Shown in pieces: positions 1 through 12,984 of a DNA stretch of 64,000 nucleotides; positions within the stretch are counted from its first letter, which is position 1; every line of letters begins with the position of its first letter. The stretch covers positions 12,840,776-12,904,775 of the forward strand of contig JAKOON010000016.1 of the NCBI GenBank assembly GCA_022577435.1, read 5' to 3'. The notes below the pieces were generated by a model. It did not search any database. It saw nothing but the letters and a program-made list of their open reading frames with translations, and was not told where the DNA came from. The position numbers were made by a program, and so were the translations under genes. The DNA comes from Embiotoca jacksoni (taxonomy: Eukaryota > Chordata > Actinopteri > Embiotocidae).

Positions 1-235
1 AACCTGTGTCACCACAAGCAGCAAATGTGCGTCCGTTTCAAAGATTGGAACTAGTTTGGTTCAATGATGCACGTCTTAATGCCATGCAGTCAATTTTTAC
101 TGCTATTTTACTGTTATTTTATTGCTTTTCTATTGTTCTATTATTATCTTATTGCTTCCTGTATGCTGCTGTAGCGAAAAAAAATTCCCCTCGGGGATTA
201 ATAAAGTAACTACCTAACCTAACCTAACCTAACTG
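1..235 (+). mobile_element. 3' end of a LINE (Rex1/L2-like) with a CCTAA-type tail
   Basis: The stretch ends with a conserved block at about 165-207 (GCTGCTGTAGCG, then TTCCCCTCGGGG, then TTAATAAAGTAAC) followed by short tandem CCTAA units at 211-232. The reverse complement of the same block occurs at 21779-21835, where it follows LINE coding sequence, so this is the 3' terminus of the same non-LTR family in plus orientation. The upstream part is cut by the window edge. No intact reading frame is left. The family name is from memory of fish LINE ends, not a search. Confidence 0.65.
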
Positions 236-1690
236 ATGGTGCTGACTGAAAATCCACTAAAACGCACCCGACACTGTCCACTGTCACAGCAATCCCAATT
301 TCAGTTTGGAGTTGTAGAACATCTCCTGAATAGTTTATAACTAATGTTACGACTAATTCTGTGTCAGGCAAGAAAACGTTTTCAAACCGTTTATAAGACC
401 TGACTTTTGGAGGGAACATATTTATTTTGAAGACTTTTTAATTGTTATTGCTAGAAGTCATACTTTTACTTTAACTGTTGACTGCAACCAAATTTATCAT
501 TAGATGAAAGTCAAATTTGCCGTAGTGCATCCGTGTGTGTGTTTCTCACATTCAGTGTAATATGCATGTTATCCTTCACATCTGAGAAACACACCGTTTG
601 TGTGCTTGTGGCTGCTGTTGTTTTGTCTGTTAGCAGGATGCAGATGCAGTTTCACATGTGTTTTCTAGTGAACCCTGGAGGAACTACAACTATAAAGCAA
701 AGTACATGCGAGGACACTCCAGAAATGAACGCAACGGTTTGGTAAAATTGGAAAAATCATGGATGCCTATTTCATTCGGTCCTTGGTGATTTGGTCATTT
801 ATTTTGTAAATCAATTCAAGTAAGCACATTAAACAAAACACCTGTCAAAGCGTTTGTTTTTAACAAAATAATTTACTGTAAATCAGGACAAACCGAGTGA
901 CCGAAGTTGTGACTAGATGCTATACAAATGACACTTTTGAAGAAATTTTTTAACTTATTATCAGCAAAACACAACCAGTGGGTTGTGTTTTGCTGATAAT
1001 AAATCAGTGTCAACGATAAACTGTAAGATATCCTGCTTTGCCTCCATTATATATATATTTGTCACTCAATCTCAAAAGTGTTTCATAGCCACTTTCTTTT
1101 GAGTGATCATTTATAAAAATGTGTATATAGTGAATGTAAGTATATATAAAGAATATCAGGTGACAAATTGATTATGGTATTGGCCCCAAAAATCCAGCAT
1201 CTGTCGGGCTCTAGTAAAAACTGAAGTGCCCAGCTGTTTTAGACAATTATTTCACCTTCCTTAAAAATGAATCTATAAATCTGTGACCCATTTTTTTTTT
1301 TTTTTTAAGATTTTACATCCTTATTAGAATCATTACAAAATGCAAACATTTAATTGTGTTTAAGTGCTGATTAGGATCAGACTACTCTTTATTATGAAAT
1401 GATAATGATACTTTATTACAAAGTGAAACTAGTTTTGATTGTATTACAAGGGAATTAATACTATAATCATTTATTATTATATATTCATCCCTTTTGTTCA
1501 AATGTGTTATCCTAAATACTTCTTAAGGAAATACTGCATTGGGAGAGGAACCCTGGCGCAACAATATCAAAGCTGCAGCCTGTCATGAATCCTACATATT
1601 TCTTTGGAGATCATTCTGACAAGTTTTTATAAACTTTGTAACATTGATGCTCTGAGCTTTCTCATATACGTGTTTCTTATTCAGTAGTTT
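236..1690. other. gene-free 3' flank of nubp1
   Basis: No exon or long reading frame is convincing here. The sequence is AT-rich. On the minus strand, AATAAA signals that could end nubp1 transcripts are visible as TTTATT at 1388-1393 and nearby at about 1413. A perfect hairpin is listed separately at 955-1002. Confidence 0.5.
955..1002. repeat. perfect 22-bp inverted repeat with 4-nt loop
   Basis: The left arm 955-976 and right arm 981-1002 are exact reverse complements (22 of 22), separated by the loop AGTG. The core reads TCAGCAAAACACAACC on the left arm. It lies about 750 bp beyond the nubp1 stop codon. It could be a fold-back MITE relic, a small-RNA-like hairpin or a 3'-end structure. 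Nothing in the sequence decides between these. Confidence 0.8.
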
Positions 1691-1745
1691 TCTAACACAC
1701 TCTTCTCATGTGATCTGCCTCCAACACGGCCGCTGTCCGTTGGGT

Positions 1746-4700
1746 TCAGGTTGTGCTCCGCTCCTCTGTCGCGCTGTTGGAGCAGTAGTCCTGGATACCT
1801 GGAAGAGGAGAGAAAGGAGGAGGGTGACGATGATGTTAGGACTTCTGTGTTTGTGTTTGTTCCTGCAACATCCACGAGTCAATCGTCTGTTACACAAACC
1901 GCATTTGATCCAACAAGTCTGATCTCGTGATCTAAAAAGAATGATAACATTTCTATACAACTCCTCTTCTTCCCCTTTCGTCGACTGCTTCCCATTTGTA
2001 AAGTGATCACTTCTTCTTTCATTACATTTAATCGGGATTTGGGCCGTCAACTAAACCATCTGGTCATCAAAAACACTGAGGGGCTTCACTGGAAGAAGGA
2101 ATACGTATGAGTGTGCGTCTAACTTCCTTCCTTAGGAATGTAACAAAATGATGCAAGAGAAGACAAATGGACATTGCAGATGTCGTGAATGTGTATGTGC
2201 TGTGTACATATTCCAAGAAATGCACTCACTCTGCACAATTCTCTGGTAAACTTGAGCAGCAGGAGAGTCCGGTACTTCATTGAGGAAAGACTTGCCCTCA
2301 TCGCAGCAGCGCGCTATCCTCGGGTCCAAAGGTACTTTTCCTAACAAAGGTAGATTTAGATCTGCACACATTTGTTGGGCGCCCCCGCTGGTGGGAGGGA
2401 AAATCTGCGACGTGTTCTATAAGAGAGGGGACAAAGAAAAAAACTAAGTTATGTATGATATGTCTGATTGTAAAACTGCAAATGTGCTGTGCTTTTTTAT
2501 ACACATGGAGCTCAGGCATAGAAAATGTTGTGAAAGTTAACATGACAGTTGTCCACCGTGAAATCCAGCCACTTAAAGTCAATCAGGATCATTATGAATT
2601 CAAGCTCAGCACAGCACCCAGGCCCTATGAAACTACAACAAAGAATATTTTAAAGGGTGACTTACACTGATTTGTACTTTTGGTTCCCTGTCTTTTTGCT
2701 GAGTTGTCAGTTTCATTGGTGAAACCTGACTGTCTGTGAAAGTCTGACTTTTAAACATCTTAAAAAAATGATGTTTTTTTTAAGCACTTATAGCTTGAAA
2801 TATAAACCAGTTTGAAATATTTTCTGTTCTAGTCCTTTATAATGGGCTGGTTTAATGACACATTCAGGTGATTTATAATTGCCCTTTCATGAAACTAGGA
2901 CTCATGGGGGAAAGAGATCAAAAGAAATGGTGAAAACCAAAGCATAAAATGGAAGTAAACAGCATCTTTTCTTAGACATTTCCTGCCTCTGAAATGCCCA
3001 CATTTTTTAAGCCCAATATGCATGAAAGGCTTTCTATTACAAATCTGAAGTTTCCCAAAAAGGCATTGTTGATTTTCTCAGACTTTAAATAGCTCTTCTT
3101 GAGCTTAGGGAGAATTTAAACAAATGTTTTCACAAGCTAAGCAGTGCTCCATGGAACACATACATAGTGCCCACATGTAAAATTGGAGGAATGCTTTTTA
3201 GGAGTTGAATGACTACACTGAAAGTATCTATAAATACAACATGCATCTCTGCCAGTGAGACGCTTTCAGCAGAAAATGTGAGTTATCTCAATCATCACAA
3301 CCACAGGCACGCATGAGTGAAAAATCTGTAGGTGTGGGCCTGAAAAACGATCCTGTCCATTCACCACAGTTCACTTACTATAATTTGAGAATACTTCTAA
3401 GTCTAATCACCACCATTACATGTATCAAGTGTTGGAGGCTGATCCAGCGGCTGCCCACAAAAAATATCACATCAGGCAATAAAAACATATTGAATGATAA
3501 GGACAACACACAGTAAAGGTTTTAACTTTGTTGACATACATACTGATTCGGACAGTTAGGCTTTCATACATCACATACCTGGAACCAATCCTGTGAGCAT
3601 GCGTGTGTGTGACTTTCCATATGAGTGGAGATAGAGGCGAGGACTGTTTGCATATTCATAGGTGAGTTTTTACTTAGTGAAGGCAAAGAAGTTGAGTTAC
3701 GTTCAAGTCACTTAAAACTTCCAAATATGCGATTTTGAGCAGGCGCTGCTACAGCCCGAGTGTCAGAACGACTTGTGTTTGATTGTTCTCATTCAGACTG
3801 CAACAGACACGCTTTGGTAACCAAATACTCGGCAGCAGAAGTTTACGACAGTTCACCTTTAAATCAAACAAAGCCTGCGATCAGACCAAAAAAAACCAAG
3901 TAAAACTAGAGAAGATGACGCATGTCTGCCAACCTTTTTGCAGTTCCACTTTCAACCACTGTTCCTCTTTTCTGGGTGTATTCTGGGGAACTCGACTTTC
4001 TGCACACACAGCATTGTGGTGCGAAACCTGTGCTCCTTGATCAAGTACACTGTCATGACCCTTTATCCTGTTTGCATCACTGCGTGTGCGCATGCGCGTC
4101 TGTCTCACCTTGCATTTGGGACAGACAAAGCCGCTCATGTTCTCCACCACGCCGATGATCGGCAGCTTCACCTTCTGGCAGAACCGGATCTCCTTCCGAA
4201 CATCCTGCAGAGACACTTCCTAAAGACAGACACAGAAACAGGAACACATGGGAATGAAGATCAAACCAAAGCAAGGGTGGGTGTGGGGGCACAGGAAGAT
4301 GACACAGTACGAGCCTCCTTTTCCCTGCCAACTTATTTCAATGTTTACGTGAGAAATTAGATATGGCAAGTCATCTGACTATCAGATATCCTGGCTTCTC
4401 TGGGTAATTCCAGGCTGACGTGCGGTTACATTTGGTTAAGTGAGAGCAGGAGGAATGAGGAAATGAGGTTGCTGCTGTCTGACCTCATAGTCTATTTCAG
4501 GTGCAAGAAAATGTTTGTTTTGAATCAGTTTTTCTCACACACGTCCCATGAAAAACCTATTTGGAGGACACACACCAACAACTTAAAGCAGATTCAACTT
4601 TTTATTGTGCATAAACTGGAGTAAGTCTCAGTTGTTGCCATGGCAGCAATGCTTGGGCGGCACGGTGGTGCAGTGGTTAGCATTGTCGCCTCACAGCAAA

Positions 4701-7700
4701 AAGGTTCCGGGTTCGAATCCGGTCCTGGGCCTTTCTGTGCGGAGTTTGCATGCAAGACCCATGTGCAGTCTTCATATTTTAATTAAAGGTCCAGTGTGTA
4801 GGATTGAGAGGGCTCTATTGGTAGAAATGGAATATAATGTCCGAAACTAGAATAGTTGTGCTTTCATTAAATCAGAAAAATGGTAACAAGAGCCAGGATG
4901 GAGAGTATCTAACAGAGACAGACTGATTAGGCCAACAACAACAGACACCCCGTTCCCTCTTCATTTGAAATGTTGCCATTATTTCACTTGTTCTACAAGC
5001 CATTACACTTTTCAACAAATAATGCACATAATAATTAAGCAGGATGTCAGCAAGTTGTGCATGTCTATGATTGCTGTCTGTGAAAGTGGCTCTGTGATGT
5101 TGTGATAATGTTGCATACTTGTTTCCCTACAGGGTCAAATAAAGTATTCATATTTATTTAGAATGAGTCCTTTCTATCTGCATAGAGAGCAGGTGCTCTT
5201 CCATGAAGCACACCATGTTGCACCGCTATGCTTGAACAGTAGCCCAGAATGGACAAAGCAAACATCGGCTCGAGAAAGGGCCTTTCATGTTTTTCAATGA
5301 CTGCAGAGGCTGAGTTGAGGGGCACTGAATTAGTGGCAATCTGGAAACTCACCAAAAGATGCCTCTAAATCCAACACATGGCTCCTTTAATGCCAGTTCT
5401 GGTTCAGATAGCAGAAATCCTACAGCATTGTTTTCATATTGTCTGCACATATACAGGGTTGATATGCAGTATTTATGTGGTCGAGGCAGATGGCTGCCAA
5501 CCTCTAAGCCTGGTTCTGTCGAAGGTTTTACATCCTTTTAAAAAGGGACTTTTTTTCCTCCCAGTCGCTCGTGTGGGAATTATTGAGTTCTTCTTTTGTA
5601 TAACGATGTAAAGTTCTGTGGTGAGGATTTCACTGTTTTTAAGTGTGAAATAACAAATGTGTTGTAATTCGGTGTTATATAAATACATTTAATTGAAATT
5701 GAATCTGTCGGCGAGTATATGTGTGTGGCAGACTTTTTGGTGGGTGTTTAGTACAAACACCAACTTACTTACTTACTCCTTATCACACAAATAAATCTGA
5801 AGTCCTTATCAAAACAAGGGTAAAATAATGAGCAGTCAGCAACTAAAGCCTGAGAGTATCGTGTTGTGTTTCTATCTGTAAATATAATACATTCATTTAT
5901 GGGATGGATACCTTCAAAGAGCCTGTAAACGCACAGTTGTTTTTTTGTTTTTTTTACACCAGTTTAGTTTCTGTCCAGTGTGAGAGATTCAGTCATACCT
6001 CTGGTATCCACCATGTCTCTCCTATCCTCTGTACAAACAAACACATCAATCTGTCAAATGTGGCAAGGAAGTAATTCAAGGTTCTGCTGCTGATAATGCT
6101 GGTTACTGTTTATATCCGGCGACAAAAACAGCATGTGCTGGAATTATCTCGATACCCTGTAGTGTCACAAAGAGGCAGCGACACCAGTGTCCAGATGAGG
6201 GGCATTATGATTATTTCATAATACCAGGAAACTGCACAATGCAGTTCAGCTGTTGTGTTTTGAGCTTTTGAGCCCATTAGCAGCTCTCATTTGTTGTCTG
6301 TGGCTTTTAGTGTTACGAGCATAAATAAATACAGAGTTACAGATAGACCACTGGCTGAACAAACAACTTCAGGTGGTTGAAAATCATTTTGGGAAATCAC
6401 CAGCTGAAGTACAAGTAGAATCTACGGGAGTGAAAGTAGACGCAGACAATGTTTTCAAGCAGAATTTCCCTTTACAGTGTCTAATGTTAACAGTCCAGGC
6501 AGCATTTATCCTTCAGGCTCACTGCTACAGCACATTCAATTTGAAATTAGAAAATGGAGACTAAAGTGCCAAGTCTCAGCTTGAACGAATATGAATATTT
6601 AACACATTTTGCCTATGACTTGCAGCCTTTGAGCACATCTGTTTGTACCTGTGGTGTGGTGATGATGACGGCACCATCAACATGGGTGGAGCTGAGGTAC
6701 TGGACAATTGACAGGTGTTCATCAGAGGTGCCGGGTGGAGTGTCCACGATGAGGTAATCCAGTTCCCCCCAGTCAACGTCCCTCAAAAACTGCTTGATCA
6801 TCCCTGATTGGAGACAAACACCGTGCAGGTTGTTGAGGTGTGACACTTGGAAACAGCAACATAAATATCTCGCACACAAACACAAGCTCACCGTTCTTCT
6901 TGGGTCCTCTCCAGATCACAGCATCATCAGGGCTGCTGAGCAGAAAGCCAATAGACATGACTGCCAGGTTGTCTTCCACATACTGCAACAAACACCCAGA
7001 GACACATTTTAATTCATGAATATTATGAAATTTCATCAGAAAATGAAAGAGTAAAGACTCAAACACTGTCTGAAGTGACTCACCACTGGAGACCAGCCTG
7101 AGCCACTCTGATGAACCTGCACACGAGACAACAGAGTACAGACTGTGTGGGAAGAATCTCAAACTGGCCCATTAAAATGAAACGTGTAAACTTTGTTTTT
7201 GTTTGTGGTCATTATTATGAATATTATGTGTTGTACTTAAACTATTGTTATTATTGATTCTCTGTAATAACTTGCTATTAACATTTCTGGCCACAACTTA
7301 CTTGTTCTCCCTCTAAGCCCATGATCCTGGGAATGGATGGACCACAGATGTCTACATCCAGCAGAGCAACCTGGCGTCAGAAAAAGAGAGAGAAGGAGAA
7401 AAACAAACACTCAGTAGTTTACAGTGTCGTGGAGTCTGTGACGGTCTAATCTGATCATACACTTTGTAACCCTGTACGAACGTCAGCAACAAGCATGGTG
7501 ATGGTGTGAACGCGGACCTCTTGACATGGCTACAGGAAGAATCTTCTTGCCTCCTTGACTGAGTGCCGGGTTCAGTATTATTAAATGACCCACCACGAGG
7601 AGGTTTCCTTAAAAGGCACTAAACATGGTCAGTTTCCCCTATAAAATCTTTTCATTTGGGCCTTTTTCTTGCCTTTACTAGGTGCAATAAAGATAGAAAT

Positions 7701-10463
7701 GGTAATGTGGGGGAAAGAGAGCAGGGAAATTGCACGTAGTAAAGGTCCACCCAACTGGGAATCGGACCAGAGACTCACTGCTGACGGTGTTTGCACCCAT
7801 GTGGTGTATCCCCTCTGACACCAAGAGCTTTTTGTAAGAGAACACCTAAGATAAGAGAAGGACCGGGCTGCTATGCATGATATCGTCTTTTATGAATGAA
7901 CTTAATTAGCAGTAGTTGGCTGACTGGTGACCGGACTGCATCAGTGAATGTTAAATATTCAAAGGTTAAGTATGATGACATGTGATTTAATTTTAACCAG
8001 AGAAATCATGCTTTAACAAGGTGGTTCAACATATAGTAACATTTTAACCTGGAAATGCAGCCTGAAATCAGCTGAACTTATTTAACACAGTTGGCACTGC
8101 TGTACACTAAATCAATAAGGAGACACTCTGCAACCGAGTAAACAGAAATCAAATAAATGTCTTTTTTTTTTTTTTTTTTTTTTTTTAGAGAGTTTTACTA
8201 CAAAGACAGATATTTTTGTCTTCATAATATAATAAATGATGGAAGATTTTATCTTTTGGACTCTGGTAATATTATTTTAGTTGCAGCTATCAGCCATTGT
8301 GCTGAATTTTATTCCCTGAATCCTTTGTATGTTCACGTTTGCAGTGACCCCTATTGGCATATTATTGTTTGTACAGCACACAGCAGCGGGTTTCGATAAG
8401 ACCTCTGTTGCAGAGTAAACAGCAGTCAGAGGACATAGCAGCAGAGTTTAAAGGGGCATATGATTACATTCCAGAAAACACAGATTGAAACACGTCTTAA
8501 ACCTTAAAAGAGGAAACTGACATGCAATCGTTCTTCCTCCTTAACTCCAGAAGAAATATAAGTATGTATACGTGTAATTCTGGATTAAAGACAGTATTTG
8601 TTTTTTTTGTTGAACTGTCAGCTCTATGATTTTCTTGGGCACATAAATGCAATGTTACCTCCTTCGTGCTGTCACTTGCGAGGGCGTGGGCCAGGTGAGC
8701 GCTGAAGGTGCTCTTGCCGACTCCTCCTTTTCCAGACAACACGAGGATCTTGTGTTTGACTGTCGACAGCTTTGCTCCGATCTCTGCGATTGCTGAGATG
8801 AAACAAAGGAGATGAAGGATGGAGATGAGATGTGCGACCAAAAATCCAATCAAACAAAACAAGGGTTTGGTTGTTTTAACCAACTTTTCTTGATACACAG
8901 CAAGACAACAACAAAAAGTCAATCCAATGCGAAACCCACATGTTGTTTGTTGAACGGACCAGACCATAGAGACTATATATCACACAACCACAGAGATGAG
9001 ATAATAAAATATGGTCTTACCAGGGTCGGGAGCCTTTGTGGCTCCGGAAGCACACAGTTTCTGGTTGGGACAGCCCTCACATGACGTAGACTTTCCTGCT
9101 TGTTCACTTGTTGTACCTGGACAGTCTAAAGAGTGAAAGCAGAGTTCAGTTAACGGGATGTTGGCTTTGTCAGAGCATCTTAAACTGATTTAAACCCCAC
9201 ACATGTTCTGGAGGCTCTTGTTAAACTAAAGTCTATAGCCAGACAATATTTCCTTACTTTCCTGAACACTACAGACCGCTTTGTTTAGATTTGTAGAAAA
9301 GACGTCAGGAGTAATTGTTTGAGATTTATGTAAGAAATGTAACACATGGAATGTGGGCTCATTGTATTTGACGGGTCATTAAACCTGATCTGAATCAGAA
9401 CGTTCTTTATTCATTCAGTCAGTGTACGCGCGTACGATGAAACTCTGATGGGCTTCTCTCGAAAATGTAGCTGTGCCGAATGAATGAGTACAAGGCAAAT
9501 AAATGAAAACAATAAATAAATACAAGACAACTAGATAAACACAATAGCAATAAGTAAAAGCAGCGCCAGAGTATAGCAGCAATATTGAAGACAACAATCG
9601 TAACAGCAGCATGTGCTTTAGGTGACTAGTGTCAGTCAAAAAGTGACAGTAGTGCAGGTTCATTGGTCCTTGTTGTGTGTGTATTACAGTCCGTGACGTA
9701 CGTACGTGTGTGTGTGTGTGTGTGTGTAATAAATTCAACTAAGAGATGTGTGAGACGATTTCAATCAAGTTAATTGAAGGAGGAAGCATAGGAAACTGTT
9801 TTTGGAGCGTTTACGTGTACTTCTGTGACACAGAATAGAGACTTAAAAAAAAAGGTATACAATTTCATAATGCAGAAGGTTTTGATTAAGAAACACCAGA
9901 ACGTATCCGCTCTCATTTTCCAGAGTGATTCTGAACGTTGAGGATTGTCACCATGACTCGGCGGATTTTTCGGGAGTAGAGCGGCATTTTATCACACAAA
10001 TATATTCAGTAGCGATTTAAGTAGCCTTGTGTGTTTATTTTATTTTGCTCGGGCAAAATCCACAGTTTGCTGCAATGACATTAAACCAGTGATGACGATC
10101 CGAGACGCACTTCAACAACAACCTCATGTAACTTCAATTCAACGAGGGACTCTCGATGAATTTGATCTCAAAGATCCCTGCAGTAACAGTCCACATATCA
10201 TGCCTGATACGTTTACTAAATACAAACACCTTGAAATCTGTTACAAGTGTAATGTTATTGATTACAACGATGAGAAGAAACAGTGACGCAAGAACATGTT
10301 GATGTTTATCTGTAGCTCACAAGCTCACCACAACTTTATACTTAAGACAGTATTTAAAAGCAACAAACACCGAGTCACCTGTTTTAATTTGGAGATAAAA
10401 ATCCCCCCCAAAAAACAAGTTTAAACACTCACGTTCAGGTGCGTTATCTGGGACGTCTGCCAT
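1746..10463 (-). CDS. nubp1: NUBP1, cytosolic Fe-S cluster assembly ATPase (10 coding exons)
   Basis: NUBP1 is a P-loop scaffold that builds 4Fe-4S clusters with NUBP2 for cytosolic and nuclear proteins. Coding exons in transcript order: 10433-10463, 9021-9125, 8659-8792, 7302-7370, 7084-7116, 6892-6982, 6649-6803, 4109-4219, 2230-2416, 1746-1798. All have GT/AG borders and join in frame to 322 residues (human NUBP1 is 320). N-terminal cysteines C12, C26, C29 and C35 form the CX13CX2CX5C cluster motif. The Mrp/MinD Walker A GKGGVGKST is at 66-74. DVDICGPSIP, IVDTPPGTSDEH and the CPKC pair (C239, C242) follow. The start at 10463 has A at -3 and G at +4 and begins MADVPDNAPE like other NUBP1 N-termini. 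An in-frame ATG 20 codons upstream (10521-10523) is less likely. No lesion was seen, so the gene looks functional. Confidence 0.96.
2417..4108. other. nubp1 intron 8, nothing recognised
   Basis: This intron of about 1.7 kb lies between the CPKC exon and the exon beginning NTSQIFPPT. It is AT-rich. I found no exon, RNA gene or clear mobile element in it. Confidence 0.5.
4655..4752 (+). mobile_element. tRNA-derived SINE, 5' portion
   Basis: Polymerase III-like internal promoter elements are visible: a box A TGGTGCAGTGG at 4667-4677 and a box B GGTTCGAATCC at 4710-4720, spaced as in a tRNA head. The downstream text CTTTCTGTGCGGAGTTTGCATG is typical of an abundant fish SINE family. The copy stops soon after, so it is 3'-truncated. 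It lies in nubp1 intron 7. A related copy in the opposite orientation is at about 53567-53665. Confidence 0.8.
4783..5390. mobile_element. MITE-like element with TTAAAGG inverted ends
   Basis: The left end TTAAAGGTCCAGTGTGTAGG and the reverse complement of the right end (TTAAAGGAGCCATGTGTTGG) match over roughly 20 bp with a few differences. The element is 608 bp, has no reading frame of note and lies in nubp1 intron 7. I recall this as a common non-autonomous DNA repeat of fish. The TTAA at both tips could be a piggyBac-type target or part of the TIR. Confidence 0.65.
5440..5705 (+). mobile_element. 3' end of an L2-like LINE
   Basis: The run GGTCGAGGCAGATGGCTGCC (5479-5498), then a CCTGGTTCTGTCGAAGG block, then TTATATAAATACATTTAATTG ending in AATTG-rich tandem text is the standard 3' UTR and tail of fish L2-type LINEs as I know it. 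It is strongly 5'-truncated with no coding part, in nubp1 intron 7. Confidence 0.65.
7371..8658. other. nubp1 intron 3, nothing recognised
   Basis: An intron of about 1.3 kb between the P-loop exon and the exon beginning VALLDVDICG. It includes a poly-T run at 8161-8186. I see no exon or assignable repeat. Confidence 0.45.
9380..9740. repeat. possible decayed retroelement with a (GT)n tract
   Basis: Lies in nubp1 intron 1. A TTCTTTATTCATTCAG block followed by A-rich short tandem text resembles a reverse-oriented retroelement 3' end. It ends with a (GT)n run at about 9704-9728. No coding trace remains, so this call is weak. Confidence 0.3.
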
Positions 10464-11790
10464 CTTTACACGTGTCCTTCCGTTTAAGTCTTCCCCTTCA
10501 AAGGTTCCGGTTACGTATGACATAAAACTTTAATTTTTCAGCTAAAAACAACACTGAATGTAATCTACACAATTTATTAAGAAAAATACGAGCTAAATTT
10601 GACATGTTACAAAACATGCTGCAAATCATTTTTAATTGACTTTATTTAATCCTTTGATCATAAAAAGGTAAATAGTTTAAACACCTTTAAGGGAGGGAAA
10701 GTTAATTCAACCTGAAAATTGAATGACGACCTTCACATAATTTACTGACACTCAGTTGTCAGATTTCTGGGCACAGTATTGGGTATAGCTGAGCAAAAAG
10801 AGACTGGCAAACCTTCTCTAACTTAAACATTTAGTGCAACATAATTGTTATTGAGTTTTGGGCTTTTGACATCCCACATTTTAAAGATGCCTATAAATTA
10901 GGCATTTTGTGGCATGAGACTCCTGTGAAGCAAGAAAAACAGATGTGAATACATGTGTGACATTAATATTTTTCACATTAAATTCTAAATTAAGATAAAA
11001 TGTCATTAAGAAAGAAAAAAAGGTATTTTGTTCGCAAAACCCTGTTGTCAAACAATGCGATAATTAGGCATTTTGTGTAATGGAATTATTTCATGTTATC
11101 GTTAAAGGAGTATGTAATAATATGAGAATAGAAAGACATATTCAAAGTCCTTATTAAATTCCAAAATGTTCAAATGTCTGAATCTGCAAATGTCTCAAAT
11201 GACTGTAAAATGTTTTGATCAAAATGTAAAATTTCACCAGAATTTTCAAACAAATAAATTCTTCCCAATTGTTTTGGGAACTGTAATATTGATATAAGTG
11301 TTCATCAGTTCGTGTTTACTCTGTATTCAGTATTTAGCATCCTGCTCTATCATTGTAACGCGTTTGATGCAGTTTTCATGATTCTTTTCCTAAATTAACT
11401 GCAGGAAGCTGATTTATTGTTCTAAAAATGGTGTCTACTAGGGAGTGGTGTTGACTGGATTTGAATGGATTTCTGGCAAGCTATGTGTCAAACAAAGTAT
11501 GTTGAAATCAACGTACCTGTTCCATTTGGTATTTCATTGTTAGTATTTTCACATTTATGTGAAGAAATTTAACACATAATAAAGAGAGGAGTTCATTGAT
11601 TCAGGAGGAACTCAGAGGACATTTACATTTACTATCAATGAGATAATAATATCTTCAGGAAATATAAAGCTGCTGTTTATGATTACACCACAAACAGTTA
11701 ATTTGACAGTGATGCTCTACCTATTTCTTTTAATTTTTTTTAAGCAATAAACAACTGCTTTAAAATGGCATATTTATCCATTTTTCTAAC
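10464..11790. promoter_or_regulatory. nubp1 upstream/promoter side and gene-free flank
   Basis: Immediately upstream of the nubp1 start (minus strand) is an E-box-like CACGTG at 10469-10474, followed by CG-containing text to about 10515. Beyond that the sequence becomes AT-rich with no reading frame. Promoter function is inferred from position only. Confidence 0.35.
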
Positions 11791-11793
11791 CAC

Positions 11794-11794
<1 letters not shown>

Positions 11795-11875
<81 letters not shown>
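11795..11875. repeat. (GT)n microsatellite
   Basis: About 80 bp of uninterrupted TG dinucleotide. Any reading frame through it (Cys-Val repeats) is an artefact. Confidence 0.98.
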
Positions 11876-11883
<8 letters not shown>

Positions 11884-12242
11884 ATTGCACGTTATGTTAT
11901 GTCTGCAGAATTATTAAGTTCTATTACTCTATTCTATTAATATGTTCAAACTTGCTATTTTTCAAACACATTCAAACTTTATGAACAGGCTCTTTTATGG
12001 GCTCCCTGGTGTTTCAGGAAAATGTGATTGGTCGACAAAGTATCATGTGTCTGGGTTTGTTATCAGGGAACAAAAGAGATGTGTTGTTTGTCCAAGGATG
12101 TTTAATTGTGTATATCTTTATGTATTGTTTGTGAGTTTATAAAACGATGCCCTCCTTCTGTGTGCAAGGATCCTTGTTGGTGTATGTCCACATACACATT
12201 TATAAGTTTCATGTGTGTAAGCTTGTGTATCTCAGTGCCCTT

Positions 12243-12276
12243 GTGTGTGTGCGCGCGCGCGCGTGTGTGTGTGTGT
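12243..12276. repeat. compound (GT)n(GC)n(GT)n microsatellite
   Basis: GT units flank a central run of alternating GC at about 12250-12262. This is a purine-pyrimidine alternating tract. Confidence 0.85.
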
Positions 12277-12984
12277 TACTTTGCTTCCCCCTCCTCCAAC
12301 TGCCTGCACTGTCAAGAGTGTGTAATGTGATATTCTCTTTGTGTCGGCCCATCCGTCACTATCTGTCAACTTTATTCACACAAACCACTCTTGAGCTTTG
12401 TTCACTGCTCACCGCTGCCTTCACATGCAGGGTGGCTCATCAAAAACAACGTACTAAAACGTGAGTCGTATTGTGTTATTTGGGCACCGATCTGTGCATA
12501 GTGGAGGGTGCATATCATCCAAGAGGAGATGAAAACAACTAAACCAAAATAGAATATAATAGAAGATTATGAATTACATTAATAATAAATGGAATACACA
12601 TGATCACATCATTGTGTTTGTATTAAATGTGAGTCCTGGCTGTAGGAACTGTACTGAATTGTATGAAGAGGAAAAACAACAGTACAGCTGGAGGCTGTAC
12701 TTGAAATGCCTTGAATATCCTTCCTCTTTCCTCTTTGCTATTCCTGCCTGACTCTCCACACCCATTAATGGAAGCACTAAAAATACTGAGGAAGTTCTTT
12801 GAATGAGGAGAAAAGGTGCCGACACTATCCAGTGCACAAAGCTCAGCTTAATCTCATGACTGGGAAAATGCAAACCATATAGATAATGTAAAGAGTGAGC
12901 CCAGCCGGAATCTAACTCATGTTGTGGCAATGTGTTAGCACTGATTATTTTTAGAATACAGGAAAAACGTTAATGATAATCAAT

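Noticed and set aside
4655..4752. tRNA gene
   Set aside because: Box A and box B are present, but no cloverleaf with anticodon arm and acceptor pairing can be drawn. The downstream text is that of a SINE.
10461..10523. Upstream ATG for nubp1 adding 20 residues
   Set aside because: The extension is unlike NUBP1 N-termini, and the downstream ATG has a better context and the expected spacing to the first Cys of the cluster motif.
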